From: Leucocoprinus leucothites
Taxonomy: Eukaryota > Basidiomycota > Agaricomycetes > Agaricales > Agaricaceae
Assembly: GCA_013368445.1 (NCBI GenBank)
Contig: JAACJO010000034.1
Coordinates: 186,001-250,000, forward strand
Reading direction: 5' to 3'
DNA length: 64,000 nt
The notes under the pieces are model-generated. The model was not told where the DNA came from, searched no databases, and was given only the letters and a program-made list of their open reading frames with translations. Both the position numbers and the translations under genes were made by a program. This document shows, piece after piece, positions 22,879 through 32,727 of this stretch. Each line of letters begins with the position of its first letter. The first letter of the stretch is position 1.

Positions 22879-23135
22879 TGTTATGATCTAAGCTGGAACT
22901 CAGGCTATGACAAGTGTAAAGACTTGAGAACAATGAGAGAGCAAAGGGAAGAAGAACTAGTTAGTAAAGCACAAAGTATAATAGTGTAACTACAGTGCTT
23001 ATATACATACCATAGAGATAAGTCATAGAGAGGCTAATAATAGAAGTGAATGAGTAAGCAAAGGGTCATAGTGATTAAAAGATGACTAAGAGAGTAACAA
23101 TAGCTGTGCAATACTATATAAGACTATATGTAACA
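22879..23135 (-). repeat. Old LTR-like repeat, left copy
   Basis: This is a direct repeat of 25404-25671; both begin TGTTA and end TAACA and share CTAAGCTGGAACTCAGGCT and GAGCAAAGGGAAGAA. The right copy has a TATATAAACC box on the minus strand, suggesting a minus orientation. The copies differ at many sites and no target duplication is evident, so the insertion is old. Confidence 0.65.
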
Positions 23136-23149
23136 TTACCTTCTATTAT

Positions 23150-23791
23150 AGCTAACAATCTGATTGACACCCACTATGACTTAATCATGTTAGATGCCAG
23201 CACCACTACTTATACAGATGCACAGTTGATGGAATAGAACAAGTATGTGAAGAGTTATGATCTGGAGAAGAAGATGTATGATTAAGAATAGTTGAGGTAT
23301 GACTGGGAGGATTTACTAGTATCAATGAAAGACAAAGGTTTCATAGTGTGATTGTTCAGACTTGCATTCTTGATTAACAGATATTTGATGAATATTTGTA
23401 TGTATTGTTTCTTGTTGAACAGTATTACAATATGGACCACTACTATGATAGCTGATTATCAGGAGACTCAGATTGATAGTCACAAACTTGTATCAGTATC
23501 ATGATTGTGATAGGACTTATGGTTTCATCTGATTAACTATAGTCAGTATTTAATGACTTTGTAAATGATGATTAAATATAAGTTTAATCTTTATATTGTT
23601 CCCCTCACTATTCTTGGTTATCTTATCTTACCCCACTCTGAATTGATACCTCTTATTGTCTTGAACCTCTTACTATATATAAGTCTCAATAACATTTGGC
23701 CTTCAGTTGTATAAGCTTTTGAGTACTGCTCAAGTTCATTAATTGAAGTAGGTTAAAGATAAGTTAACTGCTATCTTATATAATACAAAGG
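23150..23791 (+). repeat. Short-ORF repeat family, copy 3
   Basis: The plus strand carries the frame DTHYDLIMLDASTT...DKGFIV with three stops, then the A/T-rich part shared with copy 2 (ctatgatagct near 23446, agtttaatctt near 23581, attaattgaagtaggtt near 23737). It fills the space between the two LTR-like repeats, apart from the Tc1 element that has landed at its end. Confidence 0.65.
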
Positions 23792-23793
23792 TA

Positions 23794-24008
23794 CAGTGGC
23801 TCAAAAAACTGTCCCAATGTTTTCGCATTTTGGACATATTTGCTAATACCAGGGCAGATATATGGCCTAGCATCCTGAAAATATTCACACAGGTACCTTG
23901 ACATATTGGGCGCATATATTCCCATGATCACATGACCTTGTCCATCAATGAATTAATAATGAATTATCGAAAATATCTACTCATTGGGACAGTTTTTTGA
24001 CCCCCTGT
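23794..24008 (+). repeat. Left 215 bp TIR of Tc1 element, with mirrored inner site
   Basis: The outer edge begins CAGTGGCTCAAAAAACTGTC; the inner edge carries the same core in reverse (GGGACAGTTTTTTGACCC). So each TIR has two copies of the CAAAAAACTGTCCCAATG core, in opposite orientation, at its two borders. These are likely transposase-binding sites. Confidence 0.85.
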
Positions 24009-24140
24009 CAGCCTCCCAGTATCTACCTTGTAACATGCCAGGGGAGCATCAGGGCAGGCGTGGGAGTAATAAACAAGATCATGTGACCTTGGTTGACATG
24101 TTGAGATGGCTACAACTGTCTTTCTTCCTGCCACTACATC

Positions 24141-25160
24141 ATGAAAGCTATCTCCTCTACCCAATACTCCCAAGTCACTTCTCTTCTCAAAGATGGCTAT
24201 TCCTTGCGCCAGATTGAACATAAAACTGGTCTAGGAAAGTCTACTGTTGGGAGGATCAAGAAAGAAGTTGATGGGGACAAGGAAAACAACAAGGGAGGAC
24301 GTCCTTCCAAGCTTTCTCCTCGTGATAAAAAAGCAATAATTCACCAAATAACCTCTGGAAAGCTAGACAATGCTGTCCAGGCTACAACTCTCATTAACTC
24401 TACTCTGTCTGACCCTGTCACACCCCAAACTGTCAGAAATACCCTTCAGGATAATGGATTTCACTCTGTAACCAAGATCAAACGACCTCTACTCAAAAAG
24501 CGACATCGTGAGGAACGCCTTGACTTTGCACATGAACATAGGAATTGGACAGTGGAGGACTGGAAGAGGGTGTTGTGGACAGATGAAACAAAGATCAACA
24601 GGATTGGGTCAGATGGAAAGGTGTATACCTGGAAGGAGAGGGGGGAACCACTGTCAGATAGGACCACTCTCCCTACTGTCAAACATGGAGGAGGTGGTAA
24701 CATGATGGTGTGGAGGTGTATGGGGTGGAATGGGGTAGGAAAGCTGATAGAGGTTCAAGGGAATATGGATGCAGTGCAATACTGCGAGATTTTGGACAAT
24801 GGGGTGGTGGAAAGCTTTGAAAAGTTGGAGATGGAGGAGGAGGAGAGGATATTCCAGCAGGATAATGACCCAAAACACACCTCAAAACTGGGACAACAAT
24901 GGTTTGTGGACAACAACATTCAAGTTCTACCATGGCCTGCACAATCCCCTGACCTAAATCCCATTGAACACCTCTGGACCTACCTGAAGGACCAGCTGAA
25001 GGCATATGAAAGACCACCCAAGGGAGTATTTGAATTGTGGGAGAGGCTAGTAGAGGAGTGGAATAAGATTCCAGCAGAAAGGTGCCAAAGGCTGATAGAA
25101 AGCATGCCCAGAAGGATTGAGGCAGTTATCAGGGCAAGAGGAGGTCATACAAAGTATTGA
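24141..25160 (+). CDS. Tc1 family transposase
   Basis: The 339-residue protein cuts and pastes its own element at TA sites. The N-terminal helix-turn-helix region (about 8-45, SLRQIEHKTGLGKSTVGRI) is followed by a GRPSK basic motif (53-57) and a second DNA-binding segment. The DDE catalytic triad is complete: D148 in LWTDETKI, D241 in FQQDNDPKH, E276 in PDLNPIEHLW, with 34 residues between the last two (DD34E, the Tc1 spacing). The start 132 bp inside the left TIR is the first ATG of the frame. No intron or stop is seen. The length fits the family. Confidence 0.95.
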   Translation: MKAISSTQYSQVTSLLKDGYSLRQIEHKTGLGKSTVGRIKKEVDGDKENNKGGRPSKLSPRDKKAIIHQITSGKLDNAVQATTLINSTLSDPVTPQTVRNTLQDNGFHSVTKIKRPLLKKRHREERLDFAHEHRNWTVEDWKRVLWTDETKINRIGSDGKVYTWKERGEPLSDRTTLPTVKHGGGGNMMVWRCMGWNGVGKLIEVQGNMDAVQYCEILDNGVVESFEKLEMEEEERIFQQDNDPKHTSKLGQQWFVDNNIQVLPWPAQSPDLNPIEHLWTYLKDQLKAYERPPKGVFELWERLVEEWNKIPAERCQRLIESMPRRIEAVIRARGGHTKY

Positions 25161-25171
25161 GTAGGTAGATA

Positions 25172-25386
25172 ACAGAGGGTCAAAAAACTGTCCCAATGAG
25201 TAGATATTTTCGATAATTCATTATTAATTCATTGATGGACAAGGTCATGTGATCATGGGAATATATGCGCCCAATATGTCAAGGTACCTGTGTGAATATT
25301 TTCAGGATGCTAGGCCATATATCTGCCCTGGTATTAGCAAATATGTCCAAAATGCGAAAACATTGGGACAGTTTTTTGAGCCACTG
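25172..25386 (+). repeat. Right 215 bp TIR of Tc1 element
   Basis: Inverted copy of 23794-24008 with one visible difference (AGAGGGT against the reverse of ACCCCCT). It ends GAGCCACTG at the flanking TA. Confidence 0.9.
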
Positions 25387-25403
25387 TAGGTGCTTTGACA
25401 AAA

Positions 25404-25671
25404 TGTTACAACCTAAGCTGGAACTCAGGCTGTGACAAGTGTGTAAAGACTTGAGAGTGATGAAAGAGCAAAGGGAAGAAAAATGAGTTAGTAAAGCATA
25501 AGGTACTATAGTGTAGCTACAAGGTTTATATACTAGGGGAATGAGTCATAAGAGTCTAAGAATAGAAATGGATAGGTAAGCAAGGAGTCATACTGACTAA
25601 GGGGGTGACTAAGAAAATGACAATGGCTGAGTAATGCTATGTGAGGCTGTGTATCTAGGCTGTGCATAACA
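25404..25671 (-). repeat. Old LTR-like repeat, right copy
   Basis: Direct repeat of 22879-23135 with TGTTA...TAACA ends. The interval between the copies, without the Tc1 element, is only about 675 bp, the size of a small non-autonomous LTR element. Confidence 0.65.
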
Positions 25672-25862
25672 CAAAATCTTAACAGAAGCAATTTTATAAT
25701 GTCATCAGCTGAAATAAGCAAATAGAGTGACTTTGTATTCACTACACTACAAACATAGTGCAAATAACATATATTCAGCATATAAAATGACCATGATCAT
25801 GTACAGGTAACTCTTATACCTATCAAACTAGTTGTCACTGTATCCTCAAAATCATCATTCTA

Positions 25863-28281
25863 TCATTCATTATAACCTCTTAATATTGGAGCTCCACAGA
25901 AACATTTGCCATGAGAGGGCCACTGAGATAAAGCAGTCAAAACACCCAGGGAAAATAAGAAGACAAGTAATTACTTACATCTTGATTGTTCTCCAATGAA
26001 AAGCCATCTCGGAAACCCACTGGCCCAGGAATGGTTTCATTCTCTCCATGCCCCAAAATCCAGACATCTGCAGGGTTCATGCACCCTGGGATTGGACACC
26101 TGCCCTCTTGAATAATCTTGTCACAAAGTTCAGTTGGGAGCTGCAAATACCAGTCACTTAATAAGTGATGATCCTAGGAAACAAATGGTATTGGGAACAT
26201 ACTGTCTCTCTTATTGGACCAGCATCAATCTCCCACCGGCAATTGTCACCCAGCAACTGGAGCATTCTCTTGAATGGAAGCTCCACAAGAGACATGGCAG
26301 TCTGGGACTCAAGTGGATGCTGAGGTACACAACAAAGCCTCCAAAACCAGCCCAAAGTAACATAATAGTGATCAACATCTGACATGTCTTCTCGGAGAAC
26401 AGTACCCAAGGGAAACACAATGTGTGAGGAATCTGCAAATAACATAGCCCCTCATCAGAGCAAGAAACACTAGATGGGTTCAGGGAACATGGTACCTTTA
26501 CTGCATGAGCAGACTTTATGCAACCACTCCAAAAGTGCCTGTCGACACCTATTCAAGTCAATACATAGGTCCTTAGATCGCTGGGGATCTTTCATGAAAT
26601 CAAGGAATGATGTGTGGTAGAATTTTATATTCATGGATTCAAGATCAGAACCTTGGAGCTCCATGACTGACCGGATGGAAGCACAGGCACTACAGAACTG
26701 TTCTGCGGAAAGGCAGAGGGCATTGGCAATATTCTTTGGTTTATCTGAAAGCGAGCAGGCCAGGAGGATTTGTTGGACTGTTGCCTTAACCTTTGGCGGG
26801 AGTCGTTCCATGATGAGGGTATAGAAAAAGTCCATCTCCGCCAGTGGGTTGTCCGATCTAACCTTAGCGGAGACGTCCTTTGCAAACTTGAGCACAATGC
26901 ACAGCTGGTCTTCGGGGCCAAAAGAATTTTCGTCCTTGACAAAACGAACAATGGTCGCCACGTAGATCCAAAGCCCAGCACCACGTTCAACAAGCAGGGC
27001 AAGAACCTCCTCTGACGGCCACGACTGGGGAAGCCCGTGATCCTCGCGGATCAGTTTGAACTCGTCGGTCAGGTAGACTAGGATTTGGTGGTCGATTGCA
27101 CGGGAGACAGGAAGTTCGATGCGAGAACAAACAGGGGATACGGCAGGGGAGTTCATGGTGCGGATGATGGGGTCTTCGGGGCGGCTGGTGATAAACCAGC
27201 GGAAGGGCGTCGTGTGTTTGTCGACGGAAGCTGCGATGATCCTGATGATCTCGCGTTGCTCTGCCGTTCCCCGGCACTCGTCCAGTCCATCCATGATCAC
27301 GACGCATTCTTGAAGACCACTCTTTGCGTCATCAACCTGACTAAGAGGGCAAACAAGCAACTCCTTGAACTGCGTTGATAGTGACTTTGTCGCGAGGGCA
27401 GGATCCTCAATCATGCGGTTGTTGATGATTTTCCGGAATGAGGGACATATGGTAGCGATTTGGTACGCGATGGATGGAAACACGCGTCCAGGGTCCTTGC
27501 GACCCGCGTTGGAGCGAGAGAAGAAGAGGGTGGCAGTGAGTTTGTTCATGGACTCCAGAGCCTCAGCGCAGCTCTGCGCGACGGCCGACTTGCCGATACC
27601 AAAGGGACCGCGCATCCAGAGAATGGGCTCCTTGCGATCCGACTTTCCCAGTGCCCAGTCGGTGATGAGGTCGATGTAGTCTTTTCGAGTGCCAAGGTGG
27701 CATTTTGGTGGTGGGTAGCGAGCGCCGGAATCGTGGAATGCGTCCGGCATTGAGTACTTGAAGAGTTCTTTGAGGCCTATTCGTCATATGAGATCAGGGG
27801 TCCAGCTCGGGGTACTGCAAAGCTCACCAGAATCCGCATGGGAGGCGTCGATGAATTGAGGATTGTGAATAGTGACACCTTGTGCTTTGTGGAACATTTC
27901 ACGTGCATAGTAATGTTGTGGTTGTGAGGAAGGAGTAGGTGACAGGACGGATGGAGACGAGGTAGGGGGAGGAGGAACAGGAGTTGGGGAAGGGGAAGGC
28001 GCGAGAATAGGCGCTGTATTAGGAGGCTCAACTCCAGGAGGCGCATGAATTGAAGTCGTGGGAGGCAGAGGCACCGGTGGGGGGGCAGGAGCCGTGATGG
28101 TAGCTGGTTGAGAAAGCGGAGCGATATCTCGAGTTGACAAAGGCGCAGGAGGTCGTTGAGGCGCAGATGTGCGAGCTTGACTCCTAGCGCCATCAGGATT
28201 TGCAACCCGACGAGCTGGATCGAAGAACTGTTTGAAGAAGTGCGTGAGCTTGACGAAAAAGTTGCGAACGCGCCGGGGCAT
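25863..28281 (-). CDS. NACHT STAND protein 1 (five exons, 728 residues)
   Basis: Exons are 28281-27828, 27776-26496, 26432-26203, 26140-25979 and 25922-25863; their sum is 2187 nt and the frame is whole. The N-terminal 25 residues are basic and aromatic (MPRRVRNFFVKLTHFFKQFF) and could form an amphipathic helix. A Pro-rich linker follows, then a QGVTIHNPQFID segment (near 138). The NACHT NTPase domain has Walker A GPFGIGKSAVAQ (about 208-219) and Walker B VIMDGLDEC (about 311-319), and FITSRPED follows. After a helical part, exons 3-5 encode a domain with GWFWRLC, CPIPGC and KCFCG cysteine pairs of unknown function. No WD40, ankyrin or TPR repeats are seen. Such proteins are nucleotide-driven switches in fungal immunity or incompatibility. 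What this one senses is unknown. Confidence 0.85.
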
Positions 28282-28393
28282 TGTGTGCAGGTGAGAACAC
28301 GGGACGATATTCGCAGTGGGGAGTCAGAAGGGGGGGAACAAGGACAGGGGAACGAAAGCGAACACCGTCGCAGATCCATAAATACAGACACGA

Positions 28394-28410
28394 TGCATCA
28401 ACGTGGTGCA
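28394..28410 (-). promoter_or_regulatory. 17 bp imperfect palindrome upstream of NACHT 1
   Basis: On the gene strand the sequence is TGCACCACGTTGATGCA, two TGCAYCA half-sites three bases apart. It lies 113 bp before the ATG. The identical 17-mer lies 90 bp before the ATG of NACHT 2, in a block of about 75 bp conserved between the two promoters. Confidence 0.45.
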
Positions 28411-28429
28411 TCGCCTGACCCATAGACGC

Positions 28430-31400
28430 CCATTATCGATGGCACTGGGAATGTTCTACGGCAGCATTGGACTTCAACAAGACGCTGCTTCTGCAGCTAT
28501 TTTTGTGTCGATGGACGGCTGAAGCCTGATGGCACATGATCCAAGCTCTCAGGCTTACTCAATGTTACGACTCACCATCGCCTCTTCACCGCACGCGTAC
28601 GCCGTACACGCGATCCCAGCTCAGAACAAACCTGTTTCGCAGCCCCATGCAAACTTTGATGATCGTCTCCGCTACATTGCCCAGGTGTCCAGTATGCGCT
28701 CGATTCGGAGGACCGACCGAGTGTGGCACCTAAGTCACGGATGGTGGCTCTTGAGGGGTATGTTCTTGCTACCCATGCCGCATGTTGTAGACCGTGGGCC
28801 ATCACTCAATTAATAACATGCGCTAACTATGCCCTTGGCTGGTGCCCACACTGAAATACTGCAGCCTGAGAACACTATGCGCTTAAGCCTAGGTTGCAAT
28901 TATGGACGGCCACACGCCCGGTACGCATCAATTATACCCTTTGGCTGGTGCACACGCGGAAGTACCGAAGCTTGACTCTCAACCCTCTATGTGCTTTAGG
29001 CCAAAGTTGCAGTCACGGATGGCTACATACCCGGTAAACGGGCAGCGGGCAGGTGAGTTTTGTCGAATGTGTAGTAGCGGTGTCATTGGTTGATAAGTTG
29101 TGCTGACTTTCCATACACATCTAGGTCGTTCAATCTCGCTCTCAATTGGCCTTGCCTGCGCTTCTCCCATCCTCCTCTCGACTTCAGCCCACTCGCCAAA
29201 CGCACTAAAGCACTCCGTCGCAGAGTTTGTCTCAGTTCTTGAATCCACTTACCGTGAACTCGAAGAACCGGAGCCAAGCAGATTTTTACGGGTGCTCCAT
29301 GCTGGTCTGGAGTACGAGGATCTCCTTAGATTATCCCAGTGGCTCCGAGAGTTTCACGCCCAGAGACAACAGGCCTACCTACAGGTACTACAGCAAGAAG
29401 GGCGCCGGATGTTGAGAGTGACTACGGCATTAATGTCTTCGTGGCCCTGACGGTTGTAGTATTTGAGGCCGACCGTGAGTGTCATTTTTTCGCAATAATG
29501 ACGATTCGTTCACGCCACGGTAGAAGATTAGAGGGATTTCGCAATTCAAGCTTGAAGCTGAGAATGACGGTCCTTGAGATGTATGCCATTCCCACCCCAT
29601 GCCGTTCCCCAGACTGACATAGACAACGTTGTAACCCCCTAGATTATCACCCATGTTGAAGCTTGAATTTCGGCTTCGATGCGATAATTACGATTGTAGT
29701 TGGCGCGTCCGGTAGATAGGTGTACGGACAGGTGCGTTTATCGTCGAATATGTAGCAGCTGCATCGTTGGCTGACAAGCCTCCCCAGCATTTCATTCATA
29801 TCTAGATGGTCTAATTTCGCGGCTTCGTTTTCAGCCACACCCTCCCTCCTCGTTCCTTTGCCCCACACATCCCCGCTCACCAACGTTTCATAGATACACT
29901 TACACATCGGACGTCAACGTCACAAGATGTGTTCTCGGGTCGACACCCACGCTCCCCACTGACACACGCTTGTGGATGACGATCGTTTGAGCCCTCGAAC
30001 CACGATATGCCAGCTACACTCCTTCCACCCAAAGATCACTTAACCGATCCTACGGCTTGACTGGTACGAAACTCCCAGTTGAAGAAACGAACTTGAACGG
30101 CTCTGTGAGCTGCTCATGTGAGGATATCGCCCAAAGGTGAGAACATGGTCAAGTGCGCAGACTCAGTGTCGTTCCCCCGTGCATTCTGACATCTTCTCGT
30201 GCCTACATTAATAGAGGTATTGTCGACGATGAAAGTAGTACTCTACAACTATCGCTCATGCTTTATTGTAGTGAATGCTTGGAGGTCATGTGTGAACGAG
30301 CATGGACAGGGCCAAAGTTTATAGTAAAGCAAGGAGCCAGAAGGGTGGTAGAGTGCAGATACGGATGCTAGAGGGTGTATGCCATATTTGTGATTGGGTG
30401 AGGTGTGTCAATCGACCTAAGGAGTATTATTGTATGAATAAGGAGTACTATTGTATGAATAAAACATGATTTCTTCGGTCCCTCAAATATGTAACTATTA
30501 GATAGTCCAACAGACGCGGTTACCGGTATAACCGCACACGACGATCTGGGGTTGTAGTTTTACTTGGAGCGACAGCGGCCAAAAATATTCATTATAGAGA
30601 TAGATACAAAGGTAGGTGTGGAAGTTGTCATTCTCGAAAGGGCTCCCTGGCAATCAACTCGGTGCCATCAAAATAGGAGGAAATATATATGGTTTTCAAT
30701 ATCGTAAGAATGGATGAGGCATTAGAGAATGATATGCGAGCGTAGACCCGGAATTCTGAGCGGCTGTTGTGTATTCTGAGCACCCCCCCTCCCTGCCAAT
30801 GGTAGGGGATACTACTTTGTTGGTGTCTCTGACCAAGTAGTCATGAGCGGGCCTATCAGGCGAAATCACAATAGAGTTTATGAGCGAAACAGACTGGCCA
30901 GAGGTGAGGCATAGCACGCACGATACAAGAGGACACTCGCCCAGGGCGCCAAACCTCCTCGGTGTTATGCTTCGTCGTCGAGTATGCCCATCGAAATCCC
31001 AAGCCCCTGATCATTCTTGTTGGTGCGGACGTCATATTTGTCCCATGTCCCCAGCATCGGGTGAATGCCAATGATGCGTGTGCTGAAGAGGCATTAAGAA
31101 CCCTCGAAACAGTGTAAAGCGGCTGTTTTCCCTTCGTTAACAATTTTTCTAGAGAAATACGTCCATTAGCAAGTGTCAGGTTAGAGGCACAAGAGACTCT
31201 CACTTCCAGTGGGGCCAATACACGCGGTGCAAGGGGAGAGGATGACAACGGCCAGGAAGAGAAAATAATCTGTATGAGCAATTCTCCTGGCTGCTCCTTG
31301 GCTACAGACATTGCGGTGGGCCTGTAGACGCTCTTGTATTGGTCCTGGCTCGGAATGTACCACCGCAAGCTTTAGATACTGCAGGCTAGCAGCGAGAATC

Positions 31401-32727
31401 TCATCACATTTCTTTTTGGCTCTTTAGTTAGCGGTGCCATCCGGGGTTGGCTAGCAGAGAACAGAATCAGACTATGACCAATGGTATTAGCTATCTGATA
31501 AAAATACGAGGTAAGAGATAAACCTACCAAAACCAACTTGGCGACAGTGGGAACAAAATGGGACCAGCCGTGCATGGGCCTTTATTTGACACTGCAGGTG
31601 TTGTCGCTACTCAAAGAGTGCAGTAGTTCATCCCTGTCCAAAACTTACTCCTGAGGAAGTTTACCTCGACCACGTTCTCACGCATTTGTGCGTCCACTGT
31701 CAGTCCATACCCTCGTTCACGCTCGCCTTGGAGCATACACCCAAAACCCCGTATTGGTGGGGCTGTGAGTGCTCGGGTCGTTGTCGGCAATCGAATTCGC
31801 TGGTGAATGTAAGGAGGTGGATTTCAGCACACTCACGCAGTGGCTGATGGGAGATCCACCACCGGATTTGACCACATGGGTATAAACCATGACAGGCATC
31901 TTCTGGTGTCCTTGAAGTGAGCCTATGAAGGATATCAAGATGGAATTTTTGGAAAACATACTCTAGACTGCAAGTTCATCCATGCACCAATGTTGAGGGG
32001 ATGCGAAAATCTTCAGGCGTTCTAGCATAAAGGTGGATGGCGGGGTGAGGGAGGAGAGGGAGGAGGGAGCTATGTATGATCAAATTCCTCGTCGAATCAA
32101 CCCAAGCGATATAGCACACCGTCACAGTCAACGTTCAACTCTCGCCTGTCCATCCAATGGGTATAGCTTGTGTCCAACTTTCTGAGACCCCCTTCGTCAT
32201 CACGAACGTGCACACACGCAGCCGGCTCACTATCGAGTGCACAGTACGTAATAAACATGAATCAGCTATGGTTGCGAAACGATCACGCTGGAGGAAATGT
32301 TACATACTCTTTCAAATCGACATCCCATTCTCCGCCGGAATTATCCCATGCCCCAATACCCGTTCTCAGTCCAGAACGAAGGACTGCTACCTTCAAGCTG
32401 GGAATCAGCGTAATTAACGCTAGCCACAGCGTTGAAAACCTAGGAGGTCTGTAAACTTAAGAGAGTGATAGCTACTCTTTATACGAGAATGAGACACCTG
32501 CGTGGACACGAAGCCACCATAAATGGTCAAGACATTCACGGATATCATCAACCCTCTGGTTCTGTAATGATCACCACCGCCCAGAATATAAGAGGGAGCA
32601 CTCAGACCGCTGGTAGACTTGACTAATCAAAATAATCCAACAACTTCTGCAATTGTTGATGGATATCGGCACACAAGTCAGAATATCTTGATCTGATAGA
32701 TCTGAACAGAGGGAATTCAATATATTT
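28430..32727. other. Gene-poor stretch with diverged local duplications
   Basis: No gene can be supported. Two segments near 29040-29135 and 29718-29820 are diverged copies (gtcgaatRtgtagYagc...catatctag). The segment 29140-29460 is related to 39530-39770 (gaactcgaagaacc, caagaagg.cgccggatgt). A 21 bp tandem pair (gtatgaataaggagtaYtatt) lies at 30418-30462. Minus-strand frames at 31368-30856, 31575-31372 and 31959-31717 have no recognised motif and no convincing splice chain. Confidence 0.35.
28831..29035. repeat. Two diverged ~105 bp tandem units
   Basis: Units beginning ccYttggctggtgc at 28833 and 28938 share ctYtatgYgctttagg, gttgca and acggMYggcYacaYRcccggta. A partial third unit may lie just upstream near 28735. 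No function is apparent. Confidence 0.45.

Larger units (their letters stand above)
23794..25386 (+). mobile_element. Tc1-type DNA transposon, apparently intact
   Basis: A 1593 bp element flanked by TA on both sides (23792-23793 and 25387-25388). The terminal inverted repeats are about 215 bp (23794-24008 and 25172-25386) and differ at one base by eye. An uninterrupted 339-codon transposase lies between them. The near-identical ends and whole gene suggest recent arrival and possible activity. Confidence 0.95.

Noticed and set aside
24679..25017. 112-codon frame antisense to the Tc1 transposase
   Set aside because: Lies wholly inside the transposase gene and has no feature of its own.
26987..27307. 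106-codon minus frame inside NACHT 1
   Set aside because: Arg/Pro/His-rich alternative frame of the NACHT exon.
30856..31368. 170-codon minus frame
   Set aside because: No domain, no splice partners, no paralogue in the window; not enough to call a gene.
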